Source: Clostridia bacterium (GTDB lineage: Bacteria; Bacillota_A; Clostridia; Christensenellales; Aristaeellaceae). Taken from it: a stretch of DNA of 23,044 bases. The stretch covers positions 1-23,044 of the forward strand of contig JAFQIF010000117.1 of assembly GCA_017397695.1 (NCBI GenBank). The letters are read 5' to 3'. Each line of letters opens with the position of its first letter. Position 1 is the first letter of the stretch. Below the pieces are notes generated by a model. That model was not told where the DNA came from, made no database searches, and worked only from the letters and a program-made list of their open reading frames with translations. Positions 6,846-14,895 of the stretch are shown in pieces. The position numbers and the translations under genes are program-made.

Positions 6846-8252
6846 ATCAAGGTTATCAAACGCCGCATCCATATGCTGGTGCTGGTGCTGCTGGCGCTGT
6901 TTGCGCTGATGATCGCGTATTTCTGCTATTCGGTGTATTTCTACGGCGGGCGCTGGGTGGCCAATCCGCATAACCCGCGCATCTCCAGCCAGAAGCAGCA
7001 GGTGATCATGGGCGCGGTAACCGACCGTGACGGCACGGTGCTGGCCTATACGGACGAAACCGGCGCAAGGCGATACAATCATTCGCGGGATACGCGCATG
7101 GCTGTCTCGCAGGTGGTGGGCGATAGCGGCGGCAAGGTGTCTACCGGCGTGGATACGTTCCATGCGCAGTATATGCTCGGCTTCAGGTCGAGCGTGTTTG
7201 AGCGCGTATCCGATGCGCTCACGGGCACGCCCCAGCGCGGCGATAATCTGCGCCTGACGATTTCCGAGCGGCTCTCGCGCTATATCAGCGAGCAGTTTCC
7301 CGATGGGAAGCGCGGTGCGGTGGTCGTGATGAACTATCGGACCGGCGAGGTGCTGGCGATGGTCTCCATGCCGCAGTTCGATCCGACGAATCTGGACGCA
7401 GCGCTCTCTGACGAGGAGGCAGGCGCGCTGATCAACCGCGCGACGCAGGGACTGTATCCGCCGGGATCAACATTCAAGATCGTGACCATGGCCTCGGCGC
7501 TGGAGAACCTGCCTGATATGGATCTGTTCGCGCTGGACTGCACGGGCTATTATCCTGTGGGCAATTACTCGGTAACGGAGAAGGAAGGCCACGGTATGCA
7601 GACGCTCTCGGACGCGTTTGCCAATTCCTGCAATACGACGTTCGCCGCACTTTCGCAGGAACTGGGCTATGTAATGCTGGGCGATACGGCGCAGCAGATG
7701 GGCTTCAACGAGAATTTCATGTTCGGCGATATGATCGTGTACAATTCCAGCTACCCTATCGACAACCTGAGCGAGGAGGATCTGGCGTGGTCGTCCATCG
7801 GCCAGGGCCGCGTGCTCGCCACGCCCATGCATATGGCGCTCGTTGCAGGCGCGATCGCCAACGGCGGCGTGATGAAAGAGCCGCACCTGCTCAAGGAGAT
7901 CAAAACCGCGCAGGGCGGCACGCGCGAGCTGCCGGGCAGCTTTGAGGGCTGGCGGGTGATGAACGCCGCCACCGCGCAGCGGCTGGAAAAAGAGATGATC
8001 CGCGTGGTCAGATCCGGTACAGGCACGCGCGCTGCGCTTTCTAACGGCTATGTCGTGGCGGGCAAGACAGGCTCCGCTGAGGCGAGCAACAACAAGGATA
8101 TCGAATCGCATGCATGGTTCGTGGGTTATATCACCAATGACAATGCGCCGTATGCGGTCTGCGTGCTGGTGGAAAACGGCGGCTCGGGCGGCGGTGTTGC
8201 GGCGCCGCTGGCCAGAAAAACGCTGCAGAAGGCGATCAATCTCGGACTGTAA
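6846..8252 (+). CDS. Class B penicillin-binding protein (PbpA/FtsI-like transpeptidase)
   Basis: A D,D-transpeptidase that crosslinks peptidoglycan on the outer face of the membrane and probably partners the preceding SEDS protein. After a short basic N-terminus there is one membrane anchor (about residues 10-30), a dimerisation-like region with GAVTDRDGTVLAYT, then the transpeptidase domain with STFK (S208-K211), SCN (S261-N263) and KTGS (K407-S410). All three catalytic motifs are intact over 468 aa, within the family range. The start is a judgement: the best Shine-Dalgarno match (6831-6838, close to the full 16S complement) points to ATC at 6846, with no ATG/GTG/TTG at that place. Alternatives are ATG 6816, inside the repeat hairpin, or ATG 6873, which would remove the basic residues before the anchor. 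The gene itself is certain; the start is not. Confidence 0.93.
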   Translation: MKVIKRRIHMLVLVLLALFALMIAYFCYSVYFYGGRWVANPHNPRISSQKQQVIMGAVTDRDGTVLAYTDETGARRYNHSRDTRMAVSQVVGDSGGKVSTGVDTFHAQYMLGFRSSVFERVSDALTGTPQRGDNLRLTISERLSRYISEQFPDGKRGAVVVMNYRTGEVLAMVSMPQFDPTNLDAALSDEEAGALINRATQGLYPPGSTFKIVTMASALENLPDMDLFALDCTGYYPVGNYSVTEKEGHGMQTLSDAFANSCNTTFAALSQELGYVMLGDTAQQMGFNENFMFGDMIVYNSSYPIDNLSEEDLAWSSIGQGRVLATPMHMALVAGAIANGGVMKEPHLLKEIKTAQGGTRELPGSFEGWRVMNAATAQRLEKEMIRVVRSGTGTRAALSNGYVVAGKTGSAEASNNKDIESHAWFVGYITNDNAPYAVCVLVENGGSGGGVAAPLARKTLQKAINLGL

Positions 8253-8272
8253 ACGGGTAAAGGAGGATGAAT

Positions 8273-9370
8273 ATGTACAAACGGATGGCTGCTGCGGTGC
8301 TTTTCTGCCTGCTGGCGGCGATGTGCGCCGGCGCGACGGCGGCTGGCGTGACGCTCAGAACGTTTACGCCGTTTGCAGATGTGGATTTTGCCGCGCAGGG
8401 CTATATGGACATGATCACGCGCTGGGAGGAAGAGACCGGCAATATGGTCGAGGATTACTCCGGTGTGACGGATGAAGTATGGATGAAAACGCTGCGAGCG
8501 ATGCTCGCGGGCGGAGAAGCGGATGTGGTCGTGCTGCCGGTGGGCTCCGGGCTGACCGTCAACGAGCTGGTGAGCGCGCCGGAACTATACGCCGCCGCGC
8601 CGGGAATCGGCGTGAAGAAGATGCAGGCGATGAAGGAAGCGGATGGCAGCATCCTGCTTTCGCCCGTACGCCTGTACTGGGAGGCGCTGTATGTGAACAC
8701 GGACGTGCTCGCGCGATATGGCCTTGCCGTGCCGGATACGTTTGAACAGCTGCTGGTCGCGTGCATGAAGCTCGGTCAGGAGGGCGTGCTGCCCATCGCC
8801 AATGCGTTGTGCGAGTGGAACGAGATCGTGCTGGATTGCGCGGCGCTCTGCGGCGCGCCGCAGGATCAGTATGGCCGGCAGGCCGCGCTGGACGGCGCAA
8901 AGGATGTGCTGACCACACTTGCGCAGGTGGGCGCGTTTGGCAGCGACCCGTGGAATATGTCGGATATGGACGCGGAGAGCCGGTTCCTTTCCGGCGATGC
9001 GGCGATGCGCTTTGACGCGGACATGCTCGCGCAGATGATCGATCCCGCGCGCTATGAGAGCGTGCAGGTTGTCAATCTGCCCGCCAAGGACGGCCAGGCG
9101 CGCAGTGTGGTCGTGGGCACGCCGGCCTTCGGCGTAGCCATCAGCCGGAGCGCATGGCAGGATGCTGCAAGGCGCGAGGCGGCGATTTCGTTTGTGGCGG
9201 CGCTGCTTGACGAGCAGGGCATCGTATCCCCGGCGGATGGCGCGTTGGGCGCGAGTATTGCGGCGCTGAGCGCGGGCGCGCAGGATGCGACCGGCCTGCT
9301 CTATGATCGGATCGGCGAGGATTTTGACAGCTGGGCCGAGAGCGTGATTGCACACCTGATGAGCCTGTGA
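8273..9370 (+). CDS. Secreted solute-binding-like protein (extracellular type 1)
   Basis: A 365-aa protein with a Sec signal peptide (basic MYKR, hydrophobic core, probable cleavage near ATAA/GVT at about residue 24). The mature part resembles ABC-type sugar-binding proteins: RTFTPFADVDFAAQGYMDMITRWEEETGN, an ADVVVLPVG strand, the YWEALYVNTDVLARYGL block and PDTFEQLLVACMKL. No canonical lipobox precedes a Cys (LAAMC has Met at -1), whereas most binding proteins in Gram-positive bacteria are lipoproteins. No permease or ATPase gene is adjacent. It lies 20 nt after the PBP and before the operon terminator, so it is probably co-transcribed with wall-synthesis genes. ATG 8273 is preferred to ATG 8267 because AGGAGG (8261-8266) directly abuts the latter. 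Ligand unknown. Confidence 0.8.
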   Translation: MYKRMAAAVLFCLLAAMCAGATAAGVTLRTFTPFADVDFAAQGYMDMITRWEEETGNMVEDYSGVTDEVWMKTLRAMLAGGEADVVVLPVGSGLTVNELVSAPELYAAAPGIGVKKMQAMKEADGSILLSPVRLYWEALYVNTDVLARYGLAVPDTFEQLLVACMKLGQEGVLPIANALCEWNEIVLDCAALCGAPQDQYGRQAALDGAKDVLTTLAQVGAFGSDPWNMSDMDAESRFLSGDAAMRFDADMLAQMIDPARYESVQVVNLPAKDGQARSVVVGTPAFGVAISRSAWQDAARREAAISFVAALLDEQGIVSPADGALGASIAALSAGAQDATGLLYDRIGEDFDSWAESVIAHLMSL

Positions 9371-9403
9371 CAGGAAACCGCCGAACCTGAATACTGCATC
9401 GTG

Positions 9404-9430
9404 AAGAGACGGGAATCCCCCGTCTCTTTT
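9404..9430 (+). terminator. Intrinsic terminator of the cell-wall operon
   Basis: A 10-bp stem (AAGAGACGGG / CCCGTCTCTT) with a 5-nt loop ending in a T run, 34 nt after the stop of the solute-binding-like gene. Confidence 0.88.
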
Positions 9431-9431
9431 G

Positions 9432-9460
9432 TTGACAAAAACGCAGGGCTGACTTAAGAT
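9432..9460 (+). promoter_or_regulatory. Promoter of the paralogous membrane-protein pair
   Basis: A perfect -35 TTGACA (9432-9437), a 17-nt spacer and TAAGAT (9455-9460), directly after the preceding terminator. The predicted start near 9467 leaves a short leader before the GGGGAGG ribosome binding site at 9475. Confidence 0.72.
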
Positions 9461-9488
9461 GGAGAATAGAAAATGGGGAGGTGTGCGG

Positions 9489-11024
9489 ATGAACACGAAA
9501 ACGAAGAAGCTGCAGCGGCTTTGCGTATGCGCGGCGCTGGGGATGGCGCTGTGCCTGTTTGCAGGGGTGGCGCTGGGCGGTATGTTCGTGACAGCGCACC
9601 TGGGCAGACAGACCTGGTCGCACGAGGTGGTCACCTTCATACAGGAGGGCCTGCTCGCCAACCTGCTGCTCACGGCGGCGATGCTGGGCGCGGTGATGCT
9701 GCTTGGCAGGCTGCTTTCCCGCTTTGCGCTGGTTAAGCTGAGCGCAGCGATGCTTGCGGCCTGGTGCGCCGGTACGCTGGTGCTGGTGGTCGGCGCGGGG
9801 GTCAAGCAGATTTACGATTTTGCCTACGTGCTCGAGGGCGCAGAGCTCTTTGCCCGGGGCAATTATAAGCCGCTTACGATCGACTATTTCCATATTTATT
9901 CCTATCAGCTGGGCATCTGCCTGCCGATGGAGGTGGTCAAGCGCCTTGTTCCGGGGCTGAATCTGTCGATGTTCATGCAGGTGCTCAACGTGTTTCTCTC
10001 CGCGGGCACGGCGGGCGTGATGGCGGCGCTGGCGCAGGTGCTCTTTTCCGAAAGGGAGGCCAGGGCGGCTGTGCTTTTGTATGTACTGTTTCTGCCGCTT
10101 GCGCTGCAGTGTATCTATGTCTACGGTACGCTGCCGATGCTGCTGATGACCGCCTGTGCGGCGCTGTGCCTTGCGCTGTATCTGAAGAAAAGGAAGGCGC
10201 GCTTTGGCTTTGCATATGTGCTGTGCATCGCTGCCGCCTATATGCTCAAGCCCAACGCGGCTGTGCCGCTGATTGCGATGACGATCGCGGCGCTGCTGGA
10301 TGCGCTGGTAAGCCGGGATTGGAAGCTGGTTGCATATGCGGCGCTGGGCGCGGTATGCGCCGTGGGGCTTTTGAAGCTGGTCATTCTTCAGTATGAGCTG
10401 CGCGCGGGCGTACAGCTCACGGGCGATCTGAGCGCACTGGCGCGCCTGGTGATGGGCATGCAGGAAGGCGGAGCGGAGGCAGGCTGGTTCAATCACTACA
10501 CGGAGCAGTTCTTCCCCTTTGAGGTGACGGCGCAGCAGGAAAGGGAGATTGCCGCTGCGGATTTGGCAGCGCGGCTGGCCGAGATGAAGGCCGATCCGCT
10601 GATGACGCTCGCGTTTTTCAGGGATAAGCTGCTCAGCCAGTTCCTGGAGCCGTCGTACTGTGCGCTGTGGTATTCCAGCCTGTGCGAGCATACCGGAGCG
10701 CTGGGCGACATGACGCTGGCAGCGTCGATGGATGGAAGCGCGGTGCGCATGGCGTTGGAGCGCTGCATGGGCCTGTATCAGAAGATGCTCCATATCCTGT
10801 GCTTTGTGGGCATTGCGGGCATGCTGAAGGGAAAAAACCTGAGCATGGCCGCCGTGGCGCTGCCTGTGTGCCTGCTGGGTGGCGTGCTCTACCACATGCT
10901 CTTTGAGGCGAAGGCGCAGTATCTGTATATGTATGTGATCCTGATGATGCCCGTGGCCGCGCATGGCCTGTGCATGGTTTCGGACGGCGTGTCTGGCTGG
11001 ATCGCGGGAAGGAGGCGCGCATGA
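9489..11024 (+). CDS. Polytopic membrane protein, GT-C/GT39-like, paralogue 1
   Basis: A 511-aa protein with about 10-12 hydrophobic segments. The arrangement (one N-terminal helix, an early loop around YDFAYVLEGAELFARGNY, the SYQLGICLPMEV block, many helices, and a C-terminal FEAKAQYLYMYVILMMP helix) resembles GT-C lipid-linked sugar transferases (PMT/ArnT-like, family 39). A clear catalytic Asp-Asp/Glu motif is not obvious, so enzymatic activity is inference. The ATG at 9489 is used because GGGGAGGTG lies about 6 nt upstream; an earlier ATG at 9459 overlaps the -10 box. The next gene is a paralogue with block-by-block similarity and overlaps this stop by 4 nt (ATGA), indicating translational coupling. 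Possible role: transfer of sugars to wall polymers or proteins. Confidence 0.75.
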   Translation: MNTKTKKLQRLCVCAALGMALCLFAGVALGGMFVTAHLGRQTWSHEVVTFIQEGLLANLLLTAAMLGAVMLLGRLLSRFALVKLSAAMLAAWCAGTLVLVVGAGVKQIYDFAYVLEGAELFARGNYKPLTIDYFHIYSYQLGICLPMEVVKRLVPGLNLSMFMQVLNVFLSAGTAGVMAALAQVLFSEREARAAVLLYVLFLPLALQCIYVYGTLPMLLMTACAALCLALYLKKRKARFGFAYVLCIAAAYMLKPNAAVPLIAMTIAALLDALVSRDWKLVAYAALGAVCAVGLLKLVILQYELRAGVQLTGDLSALARLVMGMQEGGAEAGWFNHYTEQFFPFEVTAQQEREIAAADLAARLAEMKADPLMTLAFFRDKLLSQFLEPSYCALWYSSLCEHTGALGDMTLAASMDGSAVRMALERCMGLYQKMLHILCFVGIAGMLKGKNLSMAAVALPVCLLGGVLYHMLFEAKAQYLYMYVILMMPVAAHGLCMVSDGVSGWIAGRRRA

Positions 11025-12550
11025 TGAGGGGATTTTCCAAGAAGACGGCGCGCTTTCTGGGGCTTGCAGCCATGGTGCTGTTTGCGTGCCTGCTTATGCT
11101 GTGCGTGATCAGCTCGCTGGGCTGGACGGCCACGTCGATCGTGGAAGAGAACCGAATGAACCAGAAGGTGCTCGTCAGAAGCGACAGTCTGCCGGTCAAT
11201 CTGTTGCTGACGGCGCTGGCCGCAGCGGTGCTGGCGCTGGTGCATGCCCTGCTGGAAAAACACGCGGACAGGAAATTCTGCATCGCGGCAGCGACGGTGT
11301 TTGTGCTGCTTTCGCTGTGCTTTGTTCTGGCTGTTGGCCTGCTGCCGCGCGCGGACAGCTATCTGGCGCTGGAGGCGGCCAAGCGCTTTGCCGCGGGCGA
11401 TTACGGTCTGATGAAAAGCGTATACTTCAGCCGCGTATCCTATCAGCTGGGTCTCGTGCTGCCGATGGAGATGATCGCGCGGCTGCTGCCGGGGCTTGAT
11501 CTGAATATGACCATGCAGGCGCTCAATTGTGTGATGACCGTGCTGGCTGCGTGGGCGCTCTGCCTGCTTGCCGGCGAGGTGACAGGCGATACGCGAACAA
11601 AAAAGGGCTCGATGCTGCTCTACGGCGCGTATGCGTCGATGCTGCTGTTCAATATGTTCGTCTACGGCGCGCTGCCGATGATCCTTCTGTGTGCGCTGGC
11701 GATGCTCTGCTTTGCGCGCTATGTCCGCACGGGAAGAAAGGGCTATGGCGCGGGCTATGCGCTGCTGATCGGCGCGGCGGCGGTGGTCAAGCCCAATGCG
11801 ATGATCATGATGCTGGCGCTGGCGATCTGTGCCGTTTTGTACGCGCTGGAAAAGAAGGATGCCTTCCTGCCGGCATGTGCGCTTGTTTCCGCCGTGCTGT
11901 GCGTGCTGCTGCCCAAGGCGGTGGTTGCGCTGTATGAGCTGCGCAGCGGCGTGACGCTTGGGGCTGATACGGGCATGCTGCTGCGGCTGGCGATGGGCCT
12001 GCAGGATTCGGTGATCGCGGCGGGCTGGTACAATGGCATGATCGAGGAGTACTGGGATCTGGCTGTGACAGCGCAGACGGAAAAAGCTGCGGCGATGCAG
12101 ATGCTCAGCGAGAGGCTGAGTGAGTTTTCTGCCGATCCGGCGATGGCGTGGGATTTCTTCAGCGAGAAATACCTGACACAGTGGGCGGAGCCGGCATATG
12201 ATATCCTGTGGTACGGCGGCGTATGCGAGGAAAGCGGCCGCTTCAACGGTCTGGCGAATATGCTCTTTCGCGACAATGCGCCGGCGCGTGTGGCGCTGGA
12301 GGGTTATATGAATCTCTTCCAGCAGGCGGTTTACGCGCTGGCGCTGGGCGGCACAATCGACCTGCTCCGAGAAAAAAAGACGGGCGCTGTGCAGCTGATG
12401 CTTCCGGTGACAATCCTGGGCGGCTTCCTGTACCACATGCTCTTTGAAGCCAAGAGCCAGTACATCTACCCCTACATGATGCTGATGATTCCACTGGCGG
12501 CGCGCGGGCTGTCGCTGCTTTCGGCGCGATTTAAACGAAGAAAGTCTTAA
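11021..12550 (+). CDS. Polytopic membrane protein, GT-C/GT39-like, paralogue 2
   Basis: A 509-aa membrane protein homologous along its length to the previous one. Shared blocks include SYQLGLVLPMEMIARLLPGLDLNMTMQALN against SYQLG..LPMEVVKRLVPGLNLSMFMQVLN, VYGALPMILLCALAMLC, KPNAMIMMLAL, YELRSGV, and the C-terminal FEAKSQYIYPYMMLMIP. The pair is thus a tandem duplication that has diverged. The ATG at 11021 has GGAGG 5 nt upstream and overlaps the preceding stop in ATGA; a second ATG at 11024 is equally possible. Two adjacent diverged copies might form a heterodimer or act on different acceptors. Substrate unknown; the GT-C assignment rests on topology and a few motifs. Confidence 0.75.
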   Translation: MMRGFSKKTARFLGLAAMVLFACLLMLCVISSLGWTATSIVEENRMNQKVLVRSDSLPVNLLLTALAAAVLALVHALLEKHADRKFCIAAATVFVLLSLCFVLAVGLLPRADSYLALEAAKRFAAGDYGLMKSVYFSRVSYQLGLVLPMEMIARLLPGLDLNMTMQALNCVMTVLAAWALCLLAGEVTGDTRTKKGSMLLYGAYASMLLFNMFVYGALPMILLCALAMLCFARYVRTGRKGYGAGYALLIGAAAVVKPNAMIMMLALAICAVLYALEKKDAFLPACALVSAVLCVLLPKAVVALYELRSGVTLGADTGMLLRLAMGLQDSVIAAGWYNGMIEEYWDLAVTAQTEKAAAMQMLSERLSEFSADPAMAWDFFSEKYLTQWAEPAYDILWYGGVCEESGRFNGLANMLFRDNAPARVALEGYMNLFQQAVYALALGGTIDLLREKKTGAVQLMLPVTILGGFLYHMLFEAKSQYIYPYMMLMIPLAARGLSLLSARFKRRKS

Positions 12551-12556
12551 AACCGT

Positions 12557-12626
12557 CGCGAAGCGAAGTAGGGGACTGGGAACGATGCCCTTAGATGGGT
12601 TTGGGCGATAGCCCAACGTTACACCC
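12557..12626 (+). repeat. Dispersed intergenic repeat, copy B
   Basis: CGCGAAGCGAA (12557-12567), a GGGG stretch, then the hairpin TTGGGC-gata-GCCCAACGT (12601-12619), flanked by GGGT (12597-12600) and ACCC (12623-12626). It matches copy C closely (TTGGGC-ggca-GCCCAACGT) and copy A more loosely. It starts 6 nt after the stop codon of the second membrane gene. Confidence 0.75.
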
Positions 12627-12632
12627 AAAGTT

Positions 12633-12661
12633 AAAAAGCTCCACGTCTGTGGAGCTTTTTT
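12633..12661. terminator. Bidirectional terminator between convergent genes
   Basis: A perfect 12-bp stem (AAAAAGCTCCAC / GTGGAGCTTTTT) with a 4-nt loop, a T run on the plus strand and a matching A run on the other side. It serves both the plus-strand membrane gene ending at 12550 and the minus-strand gene ending at 12675. Confidence 0.9.
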
Positions 12662-12674
12662 GTATTGTTTCCCT

Positions 12675-13451
12675 TTACCTGCACAGCACGAAACCGACGA
12701 TGCACAGCGTAAGGCAGAGCATGAAGGAGGAAAAACCGCACAGGAAGATGCCCTGGGGAATGTCGCCTGCCATGGGTGCATGCGTGTCCGTGCCGTCGCC
12801 GGCAATGCCGAGGATGTTCATCAGGCGGTCGTGCGGATATTTACCCCGTGTGCGCAGCGGGTTGCGGCCTGCTGCGCCTGCGCACAGCACCATGAACACG
12901 ACGAACACGCGCCCGCCGATGCGCTGCAGGGCCGATGCGGCACACGCGGCAGTGGGCAGGCTGCCCGAAAGCGCGCACAGCGCGGCATAGACATAGCCCA
13001 GAGACGCGCCCATGTGCAGCGGCATGCCCAAAGCGCACAGGAGCATCGGCGTGACGACGCCCTGCACGAATGCGGGGGAGAGCGATACGCAGGTGTCGCG
13101 CACAATGCGTTCGTATGTCGGAATATCACGCGCATACTTGCCGGAGTCCAGTTCATCCTTGACCTGCGCGCAGCCGGGCAGCACGGCAAGGCCGGTAAAC
13201 AGCGGCGCCATGAAGACCATGGATATCAGCGGATGAACTGCGCACAGCAGCGCAAGCGCGCCGCCCAGGAGCAGAAGATACGTAAAGAGCGCTGGCGCAT
13301 CGTCCGTTTGCCCGGTACGGCGGGTGAACAGGCGAAGCACGTAGGCATAGGCGCGCGCAAGCAGATTTTCCAGCGCGCCGCGTGCCCTGGGCAGGGGCAT
13401 ATACAGACAGCACGCGAGGATGATCGCGGCGGGAACGGCAAAAATACGCAT
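12675..13451 (-). CDS. Membrane protein, divergent CbiB/CobD-like
   Basis: A 258-aa protein with about 4-5 hydrophobic segments. Part of it recalls CbiB/CobD (adenosylcobinamide-phosphate synthase): a gene-product segment ELDSGKYARDIPTYERIVRDT (residues 100-120), like the family's short-repeat/GRDT region, followed by QGVVTPMLLCALGMP (130-144), like its DGVVAPLFY block, and a late DRLMNILG. The family's usual N-terminal GDP..HPV motif and the acidic VAEN segment are not recognisable. It may therefore be a remote relative with another function; the resemblance is by eye only. The ATG at 13451 has AGGAGG 9 nt upstream, overlapping the tmcAL stop, so the two genes form an operon. No other cobalamin gene is in view. 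Confidence 0.65.
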   Translation of the reverse strand: MRIFAVPAAIILACCLYMPLPRARGALENLLARAYAYVLRLFTRRTGQTDDAPALFTYLLLLGGALALLCAVHPLISMVFMAPLFTGLAVLPGCAQVKDELDSGKYARDIPTYERIVRDTCVSLSPAFVQGVVTPMLLCALGMPLHMGASLGYVYAALCALSGSLPTAACAASALQRIGGRVFVVFMVLCAGAAGRNPLRTRGKYPHDRLMNILGIAGDGTDTHAPMAGDIPQGIFLCGFSSFMLCLTLCIVGFVLCR

Positions 13452-13465
13452 GTGTTCTTTCCTCC

Positions 13466-14647
13466 TCAGAGAATGACCGGCCCGTTCGTGTAGTCGCGCC
13501 CGGCGCGGCGAAGGACCGGATTGGTGCAGCCTAGAGACCACAGATTCTGCGCGCGCACATCGAGCGCGAAGAGCGGATCGTCGTAATCGGCGGTCTTGGT
13601 GACCAGCGGGATGGAGCTGTCGGCCTTGATGGCACGAAGCAGCGGTTGCGCGTCACGCTTGAAGCCCAGCACGCGCGCGTAGGTCGGCACGCTGTGGAGG
13701 CCTGTGAATTCCTTTGTGACGCCCAGCAGGATATTCATGCAGATGCGCGACAGGCGTGCGTAGGTATAGCGTTTGGATTTAACGGAAAGAATCAGCGCAT
13801 CCCGGGTCTGTGCCGTTTTTGCGGCGGCGAGGAAGCGGTGCTCCAGGCCCTCTTCCATACCGGCGATGGTGGAAAGCTCTTTGGCGGTCATTGTGCGCAG
13901 ACGGTAGAGCAGCGCCTGGGTGAGCGCTTCCTCCTCGTGTACAGCATCACTGCATTCGGCCGACCACAGCAGAACGGGCGAGGGCACGGCAGAGAGCACC
14001 GCAGACTGCTCGCCGCGCGCGAGTGCAGCGCGGATGGCGGTGGCGCTGGAGAGCGCGCCGAGCACATTGTCGTGATAGCCGCTGCCTTCGCGTACGACAG
14101 GAACGGGCGTGACCGCCTTGGGCAGCGCGCGCAGGTATTCGATGGCGAGCGCCGCGTTGGGCTGGGAAATGGCGTCGGCGAGACCATCTGTGCTGCACGC
14201 GGCCTGCGCGGCCAGCGCACGGGCGCGGGGGTAGGACAGCCCCTGATCGAGCCCCGCGCGAAGGGCTTGGCGGAAGGCGGGCGTTTCCTCGCTGAGCAAC
14301 GCTGCCGCCGCCTGGATATGGGGTAGGGATTCTGCCTCGCAGCCGAAGGACAGATGCGTGAGCACGCCCAACGATGTGAGCAGCTGCACGCCGCCCGCAG
14401 CAAATTCCGGTGCAGGCGCAGCGCTGAAGCGTGCGGGCAGTTCCAACACCAGATCGCAGCCATTTTCAAGCGCCATGCGCGCGCGGATCCATTTGTCGTG
14501 GCGGGCAAATGCGCCGCGCTGCACGGCAGCTCCGCTCATGGCGCACACGATGTAGTCCGCGCCACTTTCGGCGCGGGCGCGCGCAAGATGCAGCGCATGG
14601 CCCTTGTGGAAGGGATTGTATTCACATATGACGCCGCAGACCTGCAT
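13466..14647 (-). CDS. tmcAL: tRNA(Met) cytidine acetate ligase
   Basis: A 393-aa protein of the TmcAL (formerly YlbM) family. It acetylates the wobble cytidine-34 of elongator tRNA-Met using acetate and ATP, in the cytoplasm. The N-terminus CGVICEYNPFHKGHALHL carries the nucleotidyltransferase HxGH-type motif (H14-H17). Further family landmarks are QRGAFARHDKWIRARMALENGCDLVLELP and the C-terminal TKTADYDDPLFALDVRAQNLWSL. Length is normal. The ATG at 14647 has an AAGGAG site upstream. It is divergent from ackA, a common clostridial arrangement; acetate, its substrate, is also the product of the AckA direction that makes ATP, though that link is only suggestive. The downstream CbiB-like gene starts 14 nt after its stop. 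Confidence 0.95.
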   Translation of the reverse strand: MQVCGVICEYNPFHKGHALHLARARAESGADYIVCAMSGAAVQRGAFARHDKWIRARMALENGCDLVLELPARFSAAPAPEFAAGGVQLLTSLGVLTHLSFGCEAESLPHIQAAAALLSEETPAFRQALRAGLDQGLSYPRARALAAQAACSTDGLADAISQPNAALAIEYLRALPKAVTPVPVVREGSGYHDNVLGALSSATAIRAALARGEQSAVLSAVPSPVLLWSAECSDAVHEEEALTQALLYRLRTMTAKELSTIAGMEEGLEHRFLAAAKTAQTRDALILSVKSKRYTYARLSRICMNILLGVTKEFTGLHSVPTYARVLGFKRDAQPLLRAIKADSSIPLVTKTADYDDPLFALDVRAQNLWSLGCTNPVLRRAGRDYTNGPVIL

Positions 14648-14687
14648 AATTTACTCCTTCATATGGATAGTTTGGTGGAAAAATCCC

Positions 14688-14716
14688 TTTTCAAAACGTC
14701 AAAAATGAGGTATAAT
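14688..14716 (+). promoter_or_regulatory. Probable ackA promoter
   Basis: TTTTCA (14688-14693), a 17-nt spacer and a perfect TATAAT (14711-14716). The predicted start near 14723 gives a long leader of about 170 nt before ackA, which includes the 10-bp palindrome TGACATGTCA at 14847-14856. Confidence 0.6.
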
Positions 14717-14762
14717 CATTTTGTGTCTTTATGTGTGCACGCTTTTTTGTGTTGCCTGTCCT

Positions 14763-14790
14763 ATTATAGCACGGTCGGGCGGATTTACAA
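14763..14790 (-). promoter_or_regulatory. Probable tmcAL promoter
   Basis: On the minus strand: TTGTAA (14785-14790), a 16-nt spacer and a perfect TATAAT (14763-14768). The predicted start near 14756 lies downstream, on the plus strand, of the ackA start, so the two divergent transcripts would overlap by about 30 nt. Confidence 0.6.
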
Positions 14791-14895
14791 AAGGAAAAAC
14801 ACGCAAACGGGGAATAACATGCTTGCCTGTAGGATGCTCTGCCGGCTGACATGTCAAATTATTCTGCCACATCAAAAAAACGGAGGTTGATTCCC

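Noticed and set aside
9141..12805. Long minus-strand open frames opposite the solute-binding-like and membrane-protein genes
   Set aside because: They are rich in Arg, His and Gln with no membrane or domain pattern, typical antisense shadows. The plus-strand genes have promoters, ribosome binding sites and coherent topology.
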